A stretch of 7,098 nt of DNA from an uncultured Bacteroidales bacterium. GTDB lineage: Bacteria > Bacteroidota > Bacteroidia > Bacteroidales > JAUNSR01. Shown here piece by piece: positions 1 to 6,833 of the stretch (position 1 is its first letter; each line of letters starts with the position of its first letter). The stretch covers positions 1 through 7,098 of the forward strand of contig CAMTOT010000145.1 of assembly GCA_947074165.1 (NCBI GenBank), in the 5' to 3' direction. The notes under the pieces were generated by a model, which did no database searches, was not told the origin of the DNA, and was given only the letters and a program-made list of their open reading frames with translations. A program made the translations under genes and the position numbers.

Positions 1-49
1 ATCTACACCAGGACGTACACTCTTTCCCTACACGACGCTCTTCCGATCT
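1..49 (+). other. Illumina TruSeq P5 / Read-1 adapter remnant (not genomic)
   Basis: Bases 1-8 (ATCTACAC) match the end of the Illumina P5 flow-cell segment. Bases 9-16 (CAGGACGT) match the TruSeq HT i5 index known as D507. Bases 17-49 match the whole 33-base Read-1 primer site, ending in CTTCCGATCT. The three parts lie in exactly the order and spacing of a library adapter, so this is untrimmed synthetic sequence at a contig end. Genomic sequence begins at base 50. The adapter also supplies the last codons and the stop of the open frame that runs in from batB. Adapter and index assignments are from memory, but the match is full length. Confidence 0.98.
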
Positions 50-666
50 GCATCTCCTTCATGATTCTCTCCATCAGTAATAAGAATTATAGCTTTTTCA
101 CTAGATTCATTAGGAGTAAATGATCTTACAGCCAAATTTATAGCCTCTCCAATTGCTGTTCCTTGCGACGAAATCATCTTTGGATTAATCGAAGAAAGAA
201 ACATTTTAGCCGACACATAGTCATTCGTTATTGGAAGTTGAGTAAATGCATCTCCGGCAAATACTATAAGTCCGACTTTATCATTTTTCATCTGATCTAC
301 AAGACGACTCATTATCTGCTTGGCTTTTTCAAGACGATTAGGAGCTATATCTTTTGCTAGCATTGAGTTTGAAATATCAAGACATATCATAACTTCAACA
401 CCTTTTTTCTTTATAGTTTCAAGTTTTGAACCAAATTGAGGTCCTGAAATTCCGAAGATTAATAGCGTAAGTGCTAACATTTGTAAGTAAAACTTAAGTT
501 TTAATTTCCATGTAGCAACTTCCGGCATAAGCGAGCTTATAAGTTCCGGATTTCCATATTTTTTTAATAGTCTGCGTCGTCTTATACGCGTATATATATA
601 GAATATTACCATTGGCGGAATAACAGCCAAAAGCCATAAATATTCTGGATGTTCAAATCTAAACAT
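50..666 (-). CDS. batB: BatB-like vWA membrane protein, 3'-truncated by the contig end
   Basis: This is the N-terminal 206 residues of a BatB-type protein; family members are usually about 330-350 residues. Hydrophobic segments lie near residues 11-26 and 59-74. A von Willebrand A domain then starts around residue 90, with metal-ion-dependent adhesion site residues DISNS (97-101), T170 and D198 in ITDGE, so the metal site looks intact. The domain is expected to face the cytoplasm or periplasm beside the membrane and to work with BatA and the MoxR ATPase. I chose the ATG at 664-666 (MFRFEHPEYL) because BatB proteins typically begin this way. An in-frame TTG at 673-675 would add only three residues. 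It begins 18 bases after the batA stop, in the same operon. The frame stays open to base 28, but the residues DRKSVV and the stop are adapter-encoded and not part of the gene. The remaining C-terminus is off the window. Confidence 0.9.
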
Positions 667-684
667 ATTCTTCAAGTTTTTCTT

Positions 685-1674
685 TTAAGGAATCGTTCTC
701 AATAAAGTATTTCGGATAATTATATATGCGAAAAGGAAGATAAAGGCAAGAAGTGCAAACGGAAGATATTCTTCTTGTTTTTTACTATATTCTCTTGTAC
801 TTATTTTTGTCTTTTCCATACTATCAATTTCATCAAAAATACCTTTAAGCTTATTCTTATCAGTTGCACGGAAATATTTCCCTCCGGTAGCCTGTGCTAT
901 CTCTGTCAGTGTTTTCTCATCTATATCCACTTTCATATCCTGATATACGGTTTTCCCATAAGGGGTTACCGCAGGAAAAGGAGCAGTACCTATAGTTCCG
1001 ACACCAATAGTGTATACTCTTACGCCAAAAGTTTTTGCAATCTCTGCTGCAGTAACAGGCATAACATCACCTGCATTATTTGTTCCGTCAGTAAGAAGTA
1101 TGATAACTTTTGACTTAGCCGCACCATCTTTTATTCTATTTACTGCAGTAGCAAGTCCATTACCAATTGCTGTTGCATTACCGTCAATAAGATCTGTATT
1201 TACATCTTTTAATAAGTTTGAAAGAACTGCATGATCTGTAGTCATTGGACACATTGTGTAACTTTCTTTTGCAAAAATCACAAGGCCAATATTATCATTT
1301 TGTCTGCCATTAATAAACTGTGCTGCTACATCTTTAGCAGCCTCTACTCGATTAGGTTTAAAATCGGCAGCAAGCATAGAACCAGACACATCTAAAGAAA
1401 GCATTATATCTATCCCCTCTGTATCACTTTTACTCCATTTATCAGTAGTTTGAGGTCTTGCTAGAGCAAAAATCATACAAGCAATTGAAAGAAGTAAAAT
1501 TGCAAAATTCAGATGTCTAAGCCATGACTTATAACTCTGTCCAATTTTAAAAAAAACTTTTGTTGCAGGAACCTTTAGTGTAGCCTGCTCACTTTTTTGT
1601 TTCCAGACATACCAAGCAATAATTGGTATAAAAATCAGAAACAGAAAAAAATATGATGGATTAGCAAATATCAT
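685..1674 (-). CDS. batA: BatA-like vWA domain membrane protein
   Basis: A complete 329-residue protein of the length and architecture usual for BatA. It has an N-terminal membrane helix (about residues 7-24), a second at about 56-72, a von Willebrand A domain at about 88-285, and a C-terminal helix at about 303-321 ending in a short basic tail. The metal-binding site is complete: DVSGS (95-99), T168 in NATAIG and D196 in LLTDG. The phrase ALARPQ just before the vWA domain is typical of these proteins. BatA and BatB are paralogues that sit together in bat operons and are thought to act with the MoxR ATPase in envelope or redox-related protein maturation; the substrate is unknown. The ATG has only an A-rich stretch upstream and no clear Shine-Dalgarno sequence, which is common in Bacteroidota. 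It follows the BatD-like gene by 30 bases and precedes batB by 18. Confidence 0.93.
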   Translation of the reverse strand: MIFANPSYFFLFLIFIPIIAWYVWKQKSEQATLKVPATKVFFKIGQSYKSWLRHLNFAILLLSIACMIFALARPQTTDKWSKSDTEGIDIMLSLDVSGSMLAADFKPNRVEAAKDVAAQFINGRQNDNIGLVIFAKESYTMCPMTTDHAVLSNLLKDVNTDLIDGNATAIGNGLATAVNRIKDGAAKSKVIILLTDGTNNAGDVMPVTAAEIAKTFGVRVYTIGVGTIGTAPFPAVTPYGKTVYQDMKVDIDEKTLTEIAQATGGKYFRATDKNKLKGIFDEIDSMEKTKISTREYSKKQEEYLPFALLAFIFLFAYIIIRNTLLRTIP

Positions 1675-1704
1675 TTTTACAATAATTATTCTGTATTTAA
1701 CTTA

Positions 1705-2751
1705 TTATCCCTTCGGCATATAATCATTATGACCTGAATCGTTATTGTCAATAGGATTTATGTCATTTTTTTTAATATCATTAAGCTCCTCTTTCACTTC
1801 TGCGCTATCCTGCAATTCGGTATTCTCTACTATTTTTTCTTCAGTATTGTCTACAAAAGATTCTGCTATCATTACGCTTGATTGATTTTCATCAGAGTTA
1901 GGCTTTAGCTTTGCAAACTTCACAAAATCTGACGTATTAAGAAGTGTTTTAAGAGAATTCATAGTTTGCTTATCAATATCTGCATTTTTAAGAGAATCAA
2001 TAATTTCACTGGAAGTCATCTCCATTGCATTAACCATGAATCGGCGCTCAATATATGTTCTAAGAATATCTGTCAATGTAGAATAATATTCTTTCTCAAA
2101 TCCATTCTGCCAAAGTTTTCTTTCTTTTAATTCTTCGATTGCCTTTCTTGCTGCAACAGCAGGAGGAAGAAGATCTTCTTCAGAAAGCAATTCCTCGGAA
2201 TTAACATCCCTGTTTCTCCATCTTTTGTACAACCAATATCCGGCCAAAATCAAAAATATTATCAATAATATAATAAATATGATACCTAGATAATCTTTTA
2301 ATACAAAAGGAGGTTTTCGTATACCCTTTATATCAAATAATTCCGTACTCTCAGGATCAATCTCATAAGTCTGAACATTAAGAGCTAATGCGTTAGTGTA
2401 TATGGTATCGGTCCCTGAGATATATTTAAATGGTGGTATATAATAAAGAGCAGAATCAAAAGATGTAATCAGTAAATCCTGTGTAATAGTTATTCTCTGA
2501 TCAGAGATATTTACGGTATCTGGATTAGATACCTTTAGAACCTCTATTCCTTTAACAATAGTATCGTTAATATGAGGAGGAATAACCAAAACATTTTTAT
2601 CTTGAGTTAACTCGAGCTTTATTTGAGTTTGTTCCCCTATCAATATGTTAGTTGAGTCCATTTTTGCAGAAACTTGTATATTCTGAGCATACAAATTTCC
2701 TACAAAAATAAAACCAGAAAGCAACAAAGCACTTAATATCTTTTTTTTCAT
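1705..2751 (-). CDS. BatD/DUF4381-like signal-peptide membrane protein
   Basis: A 348-residue protein of the kind found between the DUF58 and batA genes in Bacteroidota; its biochemical role is unknown. Residues 1-22 are a signal peptide (KKK, hydrophobic core, cleavage likely near LYA|Q). Residues 23-152 form a predicted beta-rich exported domain resembling the BatD N-terminal part. One transmembrane helix lies at about 154-175, followed by the basic stop-transfer RWRNR. The cytoplasmic part (about 180-285) contains a DUF4381-like helical stretch with EYYSTLTDIL and YIERRF, followed by TSSEIIDSL. From about residue 286 to the end the chain is acidic and Asn/Asp-rich with no recognisable domain, so it is probably disordered. 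The topology suggests a link between the envelope-exposed side and the cytoplasmic ATPase/vWA partners (inference). It starts five bases after the DUF58 stop, implying translational coupling, and ends with two tandem TAA stops. Confidence 0.85.
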   Translation of the reverse strand: MKKKILSALLLSGFIFVGNLYAQNIQVSAKMDSTNILIGEQTQIKLELTQDKNVLVIPPHINDTIVKGIEVLKVSNPDTVNISDQRITITQDLLITSFDSALYYIPPFKYISGTDTIYTNALALNVQTYEIDPESTELFDIKGIRKPPFVLKDYLGIIFIILLIIFLILAGYWLYKRWRNRDVNSEELLSEEDLLPPAVAARKAIEELKERKLWQNGFEKEYYSTLTDILRTYIERRFMVNAMEMTSSEIIDSLKNADIDKQTMNSLKTLLNTSDFVKFAKLKPNSDENQSSVMIAESFVDNTEEKIVENTELQDSAEVKEELNDIKKNDINPIDNNDSGHNDYMPKG

Positions 2752-2756
2752 GTTTA

Positions 2757-3629
2757 TCAGTTTCCTCTTTTCTTAAATAAAGTAAGCAAAGCCGGGACAA
2801 AGTCCTCATCCGTAGCAATAGAAACCATATCTGTTCGGCTTCTGTTAAATGATTTATTTATTTTATCTTGATTAATATTCCACCACTTGGCATATTCATC
2901 TCTGACTTTTTTAGAGAATGTATCTATCCATATCTCCTCTCCTGATTCAGCATCTTTTACTTTCATTAGGCCTACAGGAGGAAGTTCCGATTCTCTTTTA
3001 TCAAATACCTGAACAGCTACAACATCATGCTTTTTATTTGCTATAATTAATGAGTTCTCAAAATCTCCGCACTCAACAAAATCAGATATAAGAAATATTG
3101 TACAACGCTTTTTCTGTGCATTGGTAATATACTCTATAACTTTTTTCATATCTGTACCCTTTTGCGAAGGTTCGAAATTTATAAGCTCACTAATAATAGC
3201 GAGAACATGTTTTTTACCTTTTTGCGGAGGTATATATTTTTCAATTTTATCTGAAAAAAATATAACACCGATTTTATCATTATTCTGAATCGCCGAAAAA
3301 GCCAATGTTGCGGCAATCTCCGTTATCATCTCTTGTTTGGTTTTTGTCATAGTACCAAACTCGCGGCTACCCGATACATCAACAAGCAACATTACGGTCA
3401 TTTCTCTCTCTTCCTCAAATATCTTAATATGAGCTGAGTTTTGTCTTGCCGTTACGTTCCAGTCTATATCTCTAATATCATCTCCATATTGATACTCTCT
3501 AACTTCAGAGAATGCCATACCTCGCCCTTTAAAAGCAGAATGATACTGACCCGCAAAAAGATTTTTAGAGAGACCTCTTGTCTTTATCTCAATCTGGCGA
3601 ACCTTCTTCAATAATTCACTGGTTTCCAT
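2757..3629 (-). CDS. DUF58 domain protein (vWA-like), MoxR partner
   Basis: A complete 290-residue DUF58 protein. The family signature is clear at residues 35-62: GRGMAFSEVREYQYGDD, followed by RDIDWNVTAR. A vWA-like fold follows, with an MIDAS-type DVSGS at 84-88 and a later LISDF. No transmembrane helix is visible, so it is presumably cytoplasmic. DUF58 genes almost always lie next to moxR-type ATPase genes, as here, and the protein is thought to be a partner or adaptor of that ATPase; its target is not known. The ATG start is supported by the typical short basic N-terminus before the DUF58 motif; a purine-rich AGAAGA sits a few bases upstream. It is separated from moxR by 115 bases, long for this operon. 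It ends in tandem stops (TGA TAA), and the second stop lies in the five-base gap before the BatD-like gene. Confidence 0.93.
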   Translation of the reverse strand: METSELLKKVRQIEIKTRGLSKNLFAGQYHSAFKGRGMAFSEVREYQYGDDIRDIDWNVTARQNSAHIKIFEEEREMTVMLLVDVSGSREFGTMTKTKQEMITEIAATLAFSAIQNNDKIGVIFFSDKIEKYIPPQKGKKHVLAIISELINFEPSQKGTDMKKVIEYITNAQKKRCTIFLISDFVECGDFENSLIIANKKHDVVAVQVFDKRESELPPVGLMKVKDAESGEEIWIDTFSKKVRDEYAKWWNINQDKINKSFNRSRTDMVSIATDEDFVPALLTLFKKRGN

Positions 3630-3682
3630 AAATCTTCTGTTTTTATTAATAATCTTAAAGGTATAACCCCTAAATTGTCTGC

Positions 3683-3702
3683 GCCTTTCATATAAAAAAG
3701 GC
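3683..3702 (-). other. Small hairpin in the moxR-DUF58 intergenic gap
   Basis: A perfect 6-bp inverted repeat, GCCTTT and AAAGGC, with an 8-base loop, lies in the 115-base gap between moxR and the DUF58 gene. On the transcribed strand it is followed by GCAGACAATT rather than a run of U, so it is not a standard intrinsic terminator. It might stabilise or mark a processed transcript end between moxR and the rest of the operon, or it may be chance in AT-rich sequence. No good promoter of the Bacteroides type is visible in this gap. Confidence 0.3.
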
Positions 3703-3744
3703 TATTTTCGCTTGTTTAAGGCAAAATGATTTATGTTATAGTGA

Positions 3745-4740
3745 TTAAGGCACTTCAACCTTATTAAGGATTTCGCTTACAATTTCTTCTGAAGTAATAT
3801 TATTAGCTTCAGCTTCATAACTTAGTCCGATACGATGACGCATAACATCATGACAGATGGCTCTTACATCCTCAGGAATAACATATCCTCTTCTCTTCAA
3901 AAAGGCATAAGCACGAGCAGCCAAGGCTAGATTTATTGATGCACGAGGTGATGCCCCATAAGCAATCATACCTTTAAGATCAGAAAGATTGCTCAATTCC
4001 GGATAACGGGTTGCAAAAACTATATCTACAATATATCTCTCAATTTTCTCGTCAATATAAACCTGTTCAACAACTTTACGAGCTTCCAATATCTCCTGAA
4101 CAGAAAGAATAGGCTTAAGGTCTTGTCTTTCCCCTGATAGGTTTTGACGAATAATCAGTTTTTCTTCCTCTTTTTTAGGGTAGTCAATTTTAACTTTCAA
4201 CATAAAACGGTCACATTGAGCTTCTGGAAGAGGATAAGTTCCTTCCTGTTCAATTGGGTTTTGTGTCGCCATGACAAGAAACGGAGCATCCAACTTAAAT
4301 GTTGTTTCACCAATTGTTACTTGTCGTTCCTGCATTGCCTCAAGAAGTGCAGACTGAACTTTAGCAGGGGCACGATTAATTTCATCAGCAAGAACAAAAT
4401 TAGCAAAAATAGGTCCTTTCTTCACCGAAAATTCTTCAGTTCTCTGTGAATATACCATCGTACCTAAGACGTCAGCAGGAAGCAGGTCCGGTGTAAACTG
4501 TATACGATTATATTTAGCATCAATCAATGACGCAAGTGATTTAATTGCAAGAGTTTTTGCTAATCCGGGAACACCCTCAAGAAGAATATGTCCATTAGCA
4601 AGTAATCCTATCAATAAAGATTCTACAAGATGTTTTTGACCAATGATAACCTGATCCATCCCCTGTGTCAACATATTTACAAATGAGCTTTTACTCTCAA
4701 TTAACTCGTTTAGCTGTCTGATATCAACTGACTGATTCAT
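3745..4740 (-). CDS. moxR: MoxR-family AAA+ ATPase
   Basis: A complete 331-residue cytoplasmic ATPase of the MoxR type, and the first gene of the operon. Visible motifs are Walker A GVPGLAKT (56-63), Walker B with FVLADE (D119, E120) followed by INRAPAKVQ, sensor 1 MATQNP (157-162), and the DRF of the arginine-finger region (R178). The C-terminal lid domain includes GASPRASINL. This matches AAA_3 plus the AAA lid in both order and length. MoxR ATPases are believed to act as chaperone-like remodelers with vWA-domain partners, and here four possible partners (DUF58, BatD-like, BatA, BatB) follow directly. The ATG start at 4738-4740 gives a normal N-terminus; no clear Shine-Dalgarno sequence precedes it. 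The 5' leader is long (over 250 bases to the previous terminator), consistent with the operon promoter lying there. Confidence 0.96.
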   Translation of the reverse strand: MNQSVDIRQLNELIESKSSFVNMLTQGMDQVIIGQKHLVESLLIGLLANGHILLEGVPGLAKTLAIKSLASLIDAKYNRIQFTPDLLPADVLGTMVYSQRTEEFSVKKGPIFANFVLADEINRAPAKVQSALLEAMQERQVTIGETTFKLDAPFLVMATQNPIEQEGTYPLPEAQCDRFMLKVKIDYPKKEEEKLIIRQNLSGERQDLKPILSVQEILEARKVVEQVYIDEKIERYIVDIVFATRYPELSNLSDLKGMIAYGASPRASINLALAARAYAFLKRRGYVIPEDVRAICHDVMRHRIGLSYEAEANNITSEEIVSEILNKVEVP

Positions 4741-4814
4741 ATTGTAATTCTTTTATTATTGTTTAGTTATTTGTTTTTTAATTAAAAGCATAAAAATTCT
4801 CTTCTTATGCATCA

Positions 4815-4822
4815 CAAAAATA
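4815..4822 (-). promoter_or_regulatory. Candidate -7 promoter element for the bat operon
   Basis: Read on the minus strand this is TATTTTTG, an exact fit to the Bacteroides -7 consensus TAnnTTTG, about 75 bases upstream of the moxR ATG. The partner -33 TTTG box is not found at the expected distance of about 19-21 bases, and such octamers are frequent in AT-rich DNA, so the call is weak. An inverted repeat overlaps its upstream edge. Confidence 0.3.
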
Positions 4823-4843
4823 TAACTTAAAAATATAGTTATA
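4821..4843. repeat. 7-bp inverted repeat, possible operator
   Basis: Perfect arms TATAACT (4821-4827) and AGTTATA (4837-4843) flank a 9-base AT spacer. The repeat overlaps the upstream edge of the candidate -7 element, which is where a regulator could act on the bat operon promoter. The arms are almost all A/T, so a chance origin is quite possible, and no cognate regulator gene is in the window. Confidence 0.3.
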
Positions 4844-4869
4844 CACCTCTATTGTTTAAAAAGTGTAAA

Positions 4870-4877
4870 CAAATATA
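4870..4877 (-). promoter_or_regulatory. Alternative candidate -7 element for the bat operon
   Basis: On the minus strand this reads TATATTTG, also an exact fit to TAnnTTTG, about 130 bases before the moxR ATG. Again there is no TTTG at the -33 distance. At most one of the two candidates may be used; sequence alone cannot decide. Confidence 0.25.
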
Positions 4878-5014
4878 TAAAAAAAATTAAGTAGTTTGTT
4901 TTACATAGTACCGAAGCATAACAAAATTCTAATTATTACTTCCTACACAGACAAAACAACCTCAGTCATTACATGATGAAACTCAAGCTAATACATCAAC
5001 CTATTTTTTTACAT

Positions 5015-5043
5015 AAAAAAAGGTAGCACACAAAGCTACCTTT
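5015..5043 (-). terminator. Rho-independent terminator of the symporter operon
   Basis: A perfect 9-bp stem (AAAGGTAGC with GCTACCTTT) with a 7-base loop lies 30 bases downstream of the symporter stop. On the minus strand the stem runs into T residues (5020-5015), the classic layout of an intrinsic terminator. It separates the symporter unit from the bat operon, so moxR very probably needs its own promoter. On the plus strand it is followed by TATTAATA, so it is mainly a minus-strand signal. Confidence 0.9.
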
Positions 5044-5073
5044 ATTAATAAAAAATATATAAGAAAATTATTT

Positions 5074-6663
5074 TCAATCAGCTTCTATAGATGCAACAAA
5101 TCCTTTTTCAACATCTTTTTCATCCTGAGTCATATAACTCCCAATTACAAGAGCTATACAAGAACAAGGAAATGCAAATAATATTGGATCAATCATATAA
5201 ATTGGATATGTATCAAAAAGCAAATCTCTACCAAATATATATCTACAAATACCCAAAGGCACAGCCTCTGCCTTATGAATGAAAATATAATTAAGAATAG
5301 TAACAATTATACCCGTCATCATACTATACAATACTCCTTTTGAAGTAGTACGCTTCCAATATAATGCACCAAAATACGCTGGAAGAAATGTTGACGCACA
5401 AACACCCATAAATATAGATGTTCCTCTCGCTATAATATTATTAGGCAATAAATAACAGATTATATAGCTTATCAATATAGACAATAACACACCTAAACGC
5501 ACAACAATTGTAGATTGCTCTGATTTGCTTTTAACTAAGACTCCATAAATATCAGCTCCGGCTGCTGCTCCCATAGTATGAAATTGAGAACTCATTGTCG
5601 ACATACTTGCAGATAATATACACAACATAAACAATGCAGAAAACCAAGCCGGCATTGCTTTATCAATAAAATATGGTATAATCTTATCAATATCTGCAAC
5701 AACTTCTGTCGCTACCTTTCCCTCTGTTTTCATAAAGAAAAGATTTGATAATGCCCCTGCATGATAAATTGCTCCAACTGTTACAATTAAAAATATGGCT
5801 CCTATCATCACTCCTCTATTAAGCTCCTTTGTACTACTCACTGTCATAAACCTAACTACAAGTTGAGGCTGAGCGAGACATCCAATACCTACCCCCATAA
5901 TAAGTGATGTAACAAGCGTATACCATTGAGGCGATCCCAATATAGGCATTGAAGTCCAACCTTGATGTCCGGCTTCTTTAAATCTATCAGGAACAATACC
6001 AGACAATTGTGTCAGATTATTATTTGATTCGATAAAACCAGTTCCTAAAACATTGTATAACCGGAATAAAAGAAATGCCATACAAGCAAACATTATCCCG
6101 GCTTGCAAAGCATCAGTATACATCACGCCTTTCATTCCACCTGCACTTACATAAGCCGCAATAACAAGAGTAAACATCAATAATGCTATATTAAAATCAA
6201 TTTTGAAGATCTGCTCAATAAATACAGCTCCACCTTTCATGACAACAGCAGCATAAAGCGGCATACCTAAAAATATTACTGATGCTGCCAATATTCTAAT
6301 CTTATCAGAATTAAAATGTGATCCCAGCAATTGAGGAAAAGTCGAGGCATTATACTTTACTCCAAGCCTACGTGTCGGAGCTCCAAAAATAATAAAAGCG
6401 ATTATTACCCCTACAAACATATTAAGCAGACATAACCATTGCAATCCCATACCGAAAGCAGCAGCCATTCCTCCAAACCCTACAATTGCTGATGCAGATA
6501 TAAAAGTTGCTCCGTATGAAAGAGCCATAATCACAGGATGCATTTGACGTCCTCCAACAAGATAATCACTTGCCGTTGTAGTTTTCTTATATCCCAAATA
6601 CCCTAAAAAGGCAAGAGAACATAAATACAACATAACTATAAATCCTAATTGAAATGTATCCAT
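5074..6663 (-). CDS. Sodium:solute symporter (SSS family), substrate unknown
   Basis: A complete 529-residue inner-membrane transporter of the SSS/SLC5 family with about 13 predicted helices. Family features seen are ASDYLVGGRQ (31-40), SASAIVGFGG (56-65, region of the first Na-binding helix), SAGGMKGVMYTDALQAG (173-189, SSS signature), GIGCLAQPQLVVRFM (259-273), and SASMSTMSSQF (351-361), whose Ser/Thr cluster fits the Na2 site of helix 8. It should import a small solute, driven by the sodium gradient. The sequence style is nearest to the monocarboxylate/pantothenate-type branches, but I cannot assign the substrate. The ATG at 6661-6663 is supported by a good ribosome binding site and the normal SSS N-terminus. 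It lies eight bases after the small accessory gene, so the two are almost certainly cotranscribed, and a terminator follows at 5015-5043. Confidence 0.93.
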   Translation of the reverse strand: MDTFQLGFIVMLYLCSLAFLGYLGYKKTTTASDYLVGGRQMHPVIMALSYGATFISASAIVGFGGMAAAFGMGLQWLCLLNMFVGVIIAFIIFGAPTRRLGVKYNASTFPQLLGSHFNSDKIRILAASVIFLGMPLYAAVVMKGGAVFIEQIFKIDFNIALLMFTLVIAAYVSAGGMKGVMYTDALQAGIMFACMAFLLFRLYNVLGTGFIESNNNLTQLSGIVPDRFKEAGHQGWTSMPILGSPQWYTLVTSLIMGVGIGCLAQPQLVVRFMTVSSTKELNRGVMIGAIFLIVTVGAIYHAGALSNLFFMKTEGKVATEVVADIDKIIPYFIDKAMPAWFSALFMLCILSASMSTMSSQFHTMGAAAGADIYGVLVKSKSEQSTIVVRLGVLLSILISYIICYLLPNNIIARGTSIFMGVCASTFLPAYFGALYWKRTTSKGVLYSMMTGIIVTILNYIFIHKAEAVPLGICRYIFGRDLLFDTYPIYMIDPILFAFPCSCIALVIGSYMTQDEKDVEKGFVASIEAD

Positions 6664-6665
6664 GA

Positions 6666-6673
6666 CCTCTCCT
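6666..6673 (-). promoter_or_regulatory. Ribosome binding site of the symporter gene
   Basis: On the minus strand AGGAGAGG lies just before the symporter ATG, with its AGGAG core five bases away. It overlaps the TAG stop of the small upstream gene. This is stronger than the sites of the other genes here and fixes the symporter start. Overlap with the stop codon suggests that translation of the two proteins is coupled. Confidence 0.75.
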
Positions 6674-6833
6674 ATTTTTTATTATTAATATTAATATCAG
6701 AATTACTCTTTGAGTCTTCATCTGATTTATACTCTTTATTCCATCTTGACACTCCCCAATAAATCGAGAAAACAAGACATACTATTGCCAGTAAATACAC
6801 TGACCAAATACCGGGATCATCTATTCCAAACAT
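6672..6833 (-). CDS. Small single-helix symporter accessory protein (53 aa)
   Basis: A short gene from ATG at 6831-6833 to TAG at 6672-6674. The product begins MFGIDDPGIW, has one hydrophobic helix at about residues 10-28 (SVYLLAIVCL then VFSIYWGV), and ends in a polar tail rich in Lys, Asp, Ser and Asn. The aromatic (I/D)DPxIW start followed by one helix is, from memory, the mark of small proteins annotated as symporter small accessory protein, encoded directly before SSS transporters in bacteria. It probably sits in the inner membrane and assists folding, stability or activity of the transporter (inference). Support comes from its position, the eight-base spacing and the symporter binding site overlapping its stop. 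A longer overlapping frame at 6587-6775 on the same strand is a shadow. No clear Shine-Dalgarno sequence precedes its ATG. Confidence 0.8.
   Translation of the reverse strand: MFGIDDPGIWSVYLLAIVCLVFSIYWGVSRWNKEYKSDEDSKSNSDININNKK

Larger units (their letters stand above)
4741..5014. other. Non-coding AT-rich leader upstream of the bat operon
   Basis: This gene-free stretch lies between the symporter terminator and moxR and should carry the bat operon promoter. It is very AT-rich. The only open frames are tiny (10-18 codons) and have no coding character. It holds two octamers fitting the Bacteroides -7 consensus on the minus strand (4815-4822 and 4870-4877) and a 7-bp inverted repeat at 4821-4843, listed separately. 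I see no riboswitch-like conserved fold, repeat array or RNA gene in it. Confidence 0.6.

Noticed and set aside
667..675. Upstream TTG start for batB (adds MKN)
   Set aside because: The ATG at 664-666 gives the usual MFRFEHPEYL beginning of BatB, with a purine-rich GAAGA just upstream. TTG is the less likely start.
163..1234. Plus-strand open frames opposite batA and batB (163-360, 775-1113, 1010-1234)
   Set aside because: They are antisense to strongly conserved vWA genes. Their translations are rich in Cys, Phe, Ser and Ile, as expected of shadows of AT-rich genes.
4144..4449. Plus-strand 101-codon open frame opposite moxR
   Set aside because: It is antisense to the ATPase core. The Phe/Asn/Lys-rich translation resembles no protein family and there is no ribosome binding site.
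4741..4815. Possible leader peptide of 18 codons starting MHKKRIF before moxR
   Set aside because: It is short, AT-driven, lacks a ribosome binding site and has no attenuator-like hairpin after it.
5091..5282. Plus-strand 63-codon open frame opposite the symporter C-terminus
   Set aside because: It lies wholly within a conserved transporter gene on the other strand. It has no promoter or partner gene, so it is best read as a shadow.
6587..6775. A 62-codon minus-strand open frame across the symporter start and the small gene
   Set aside because: It overlaps two better genes in another frame, and its sequence (basic, Ile-rich, no family look) has no start signal. The 53-residue gene in the neighbouring frame explains the region.
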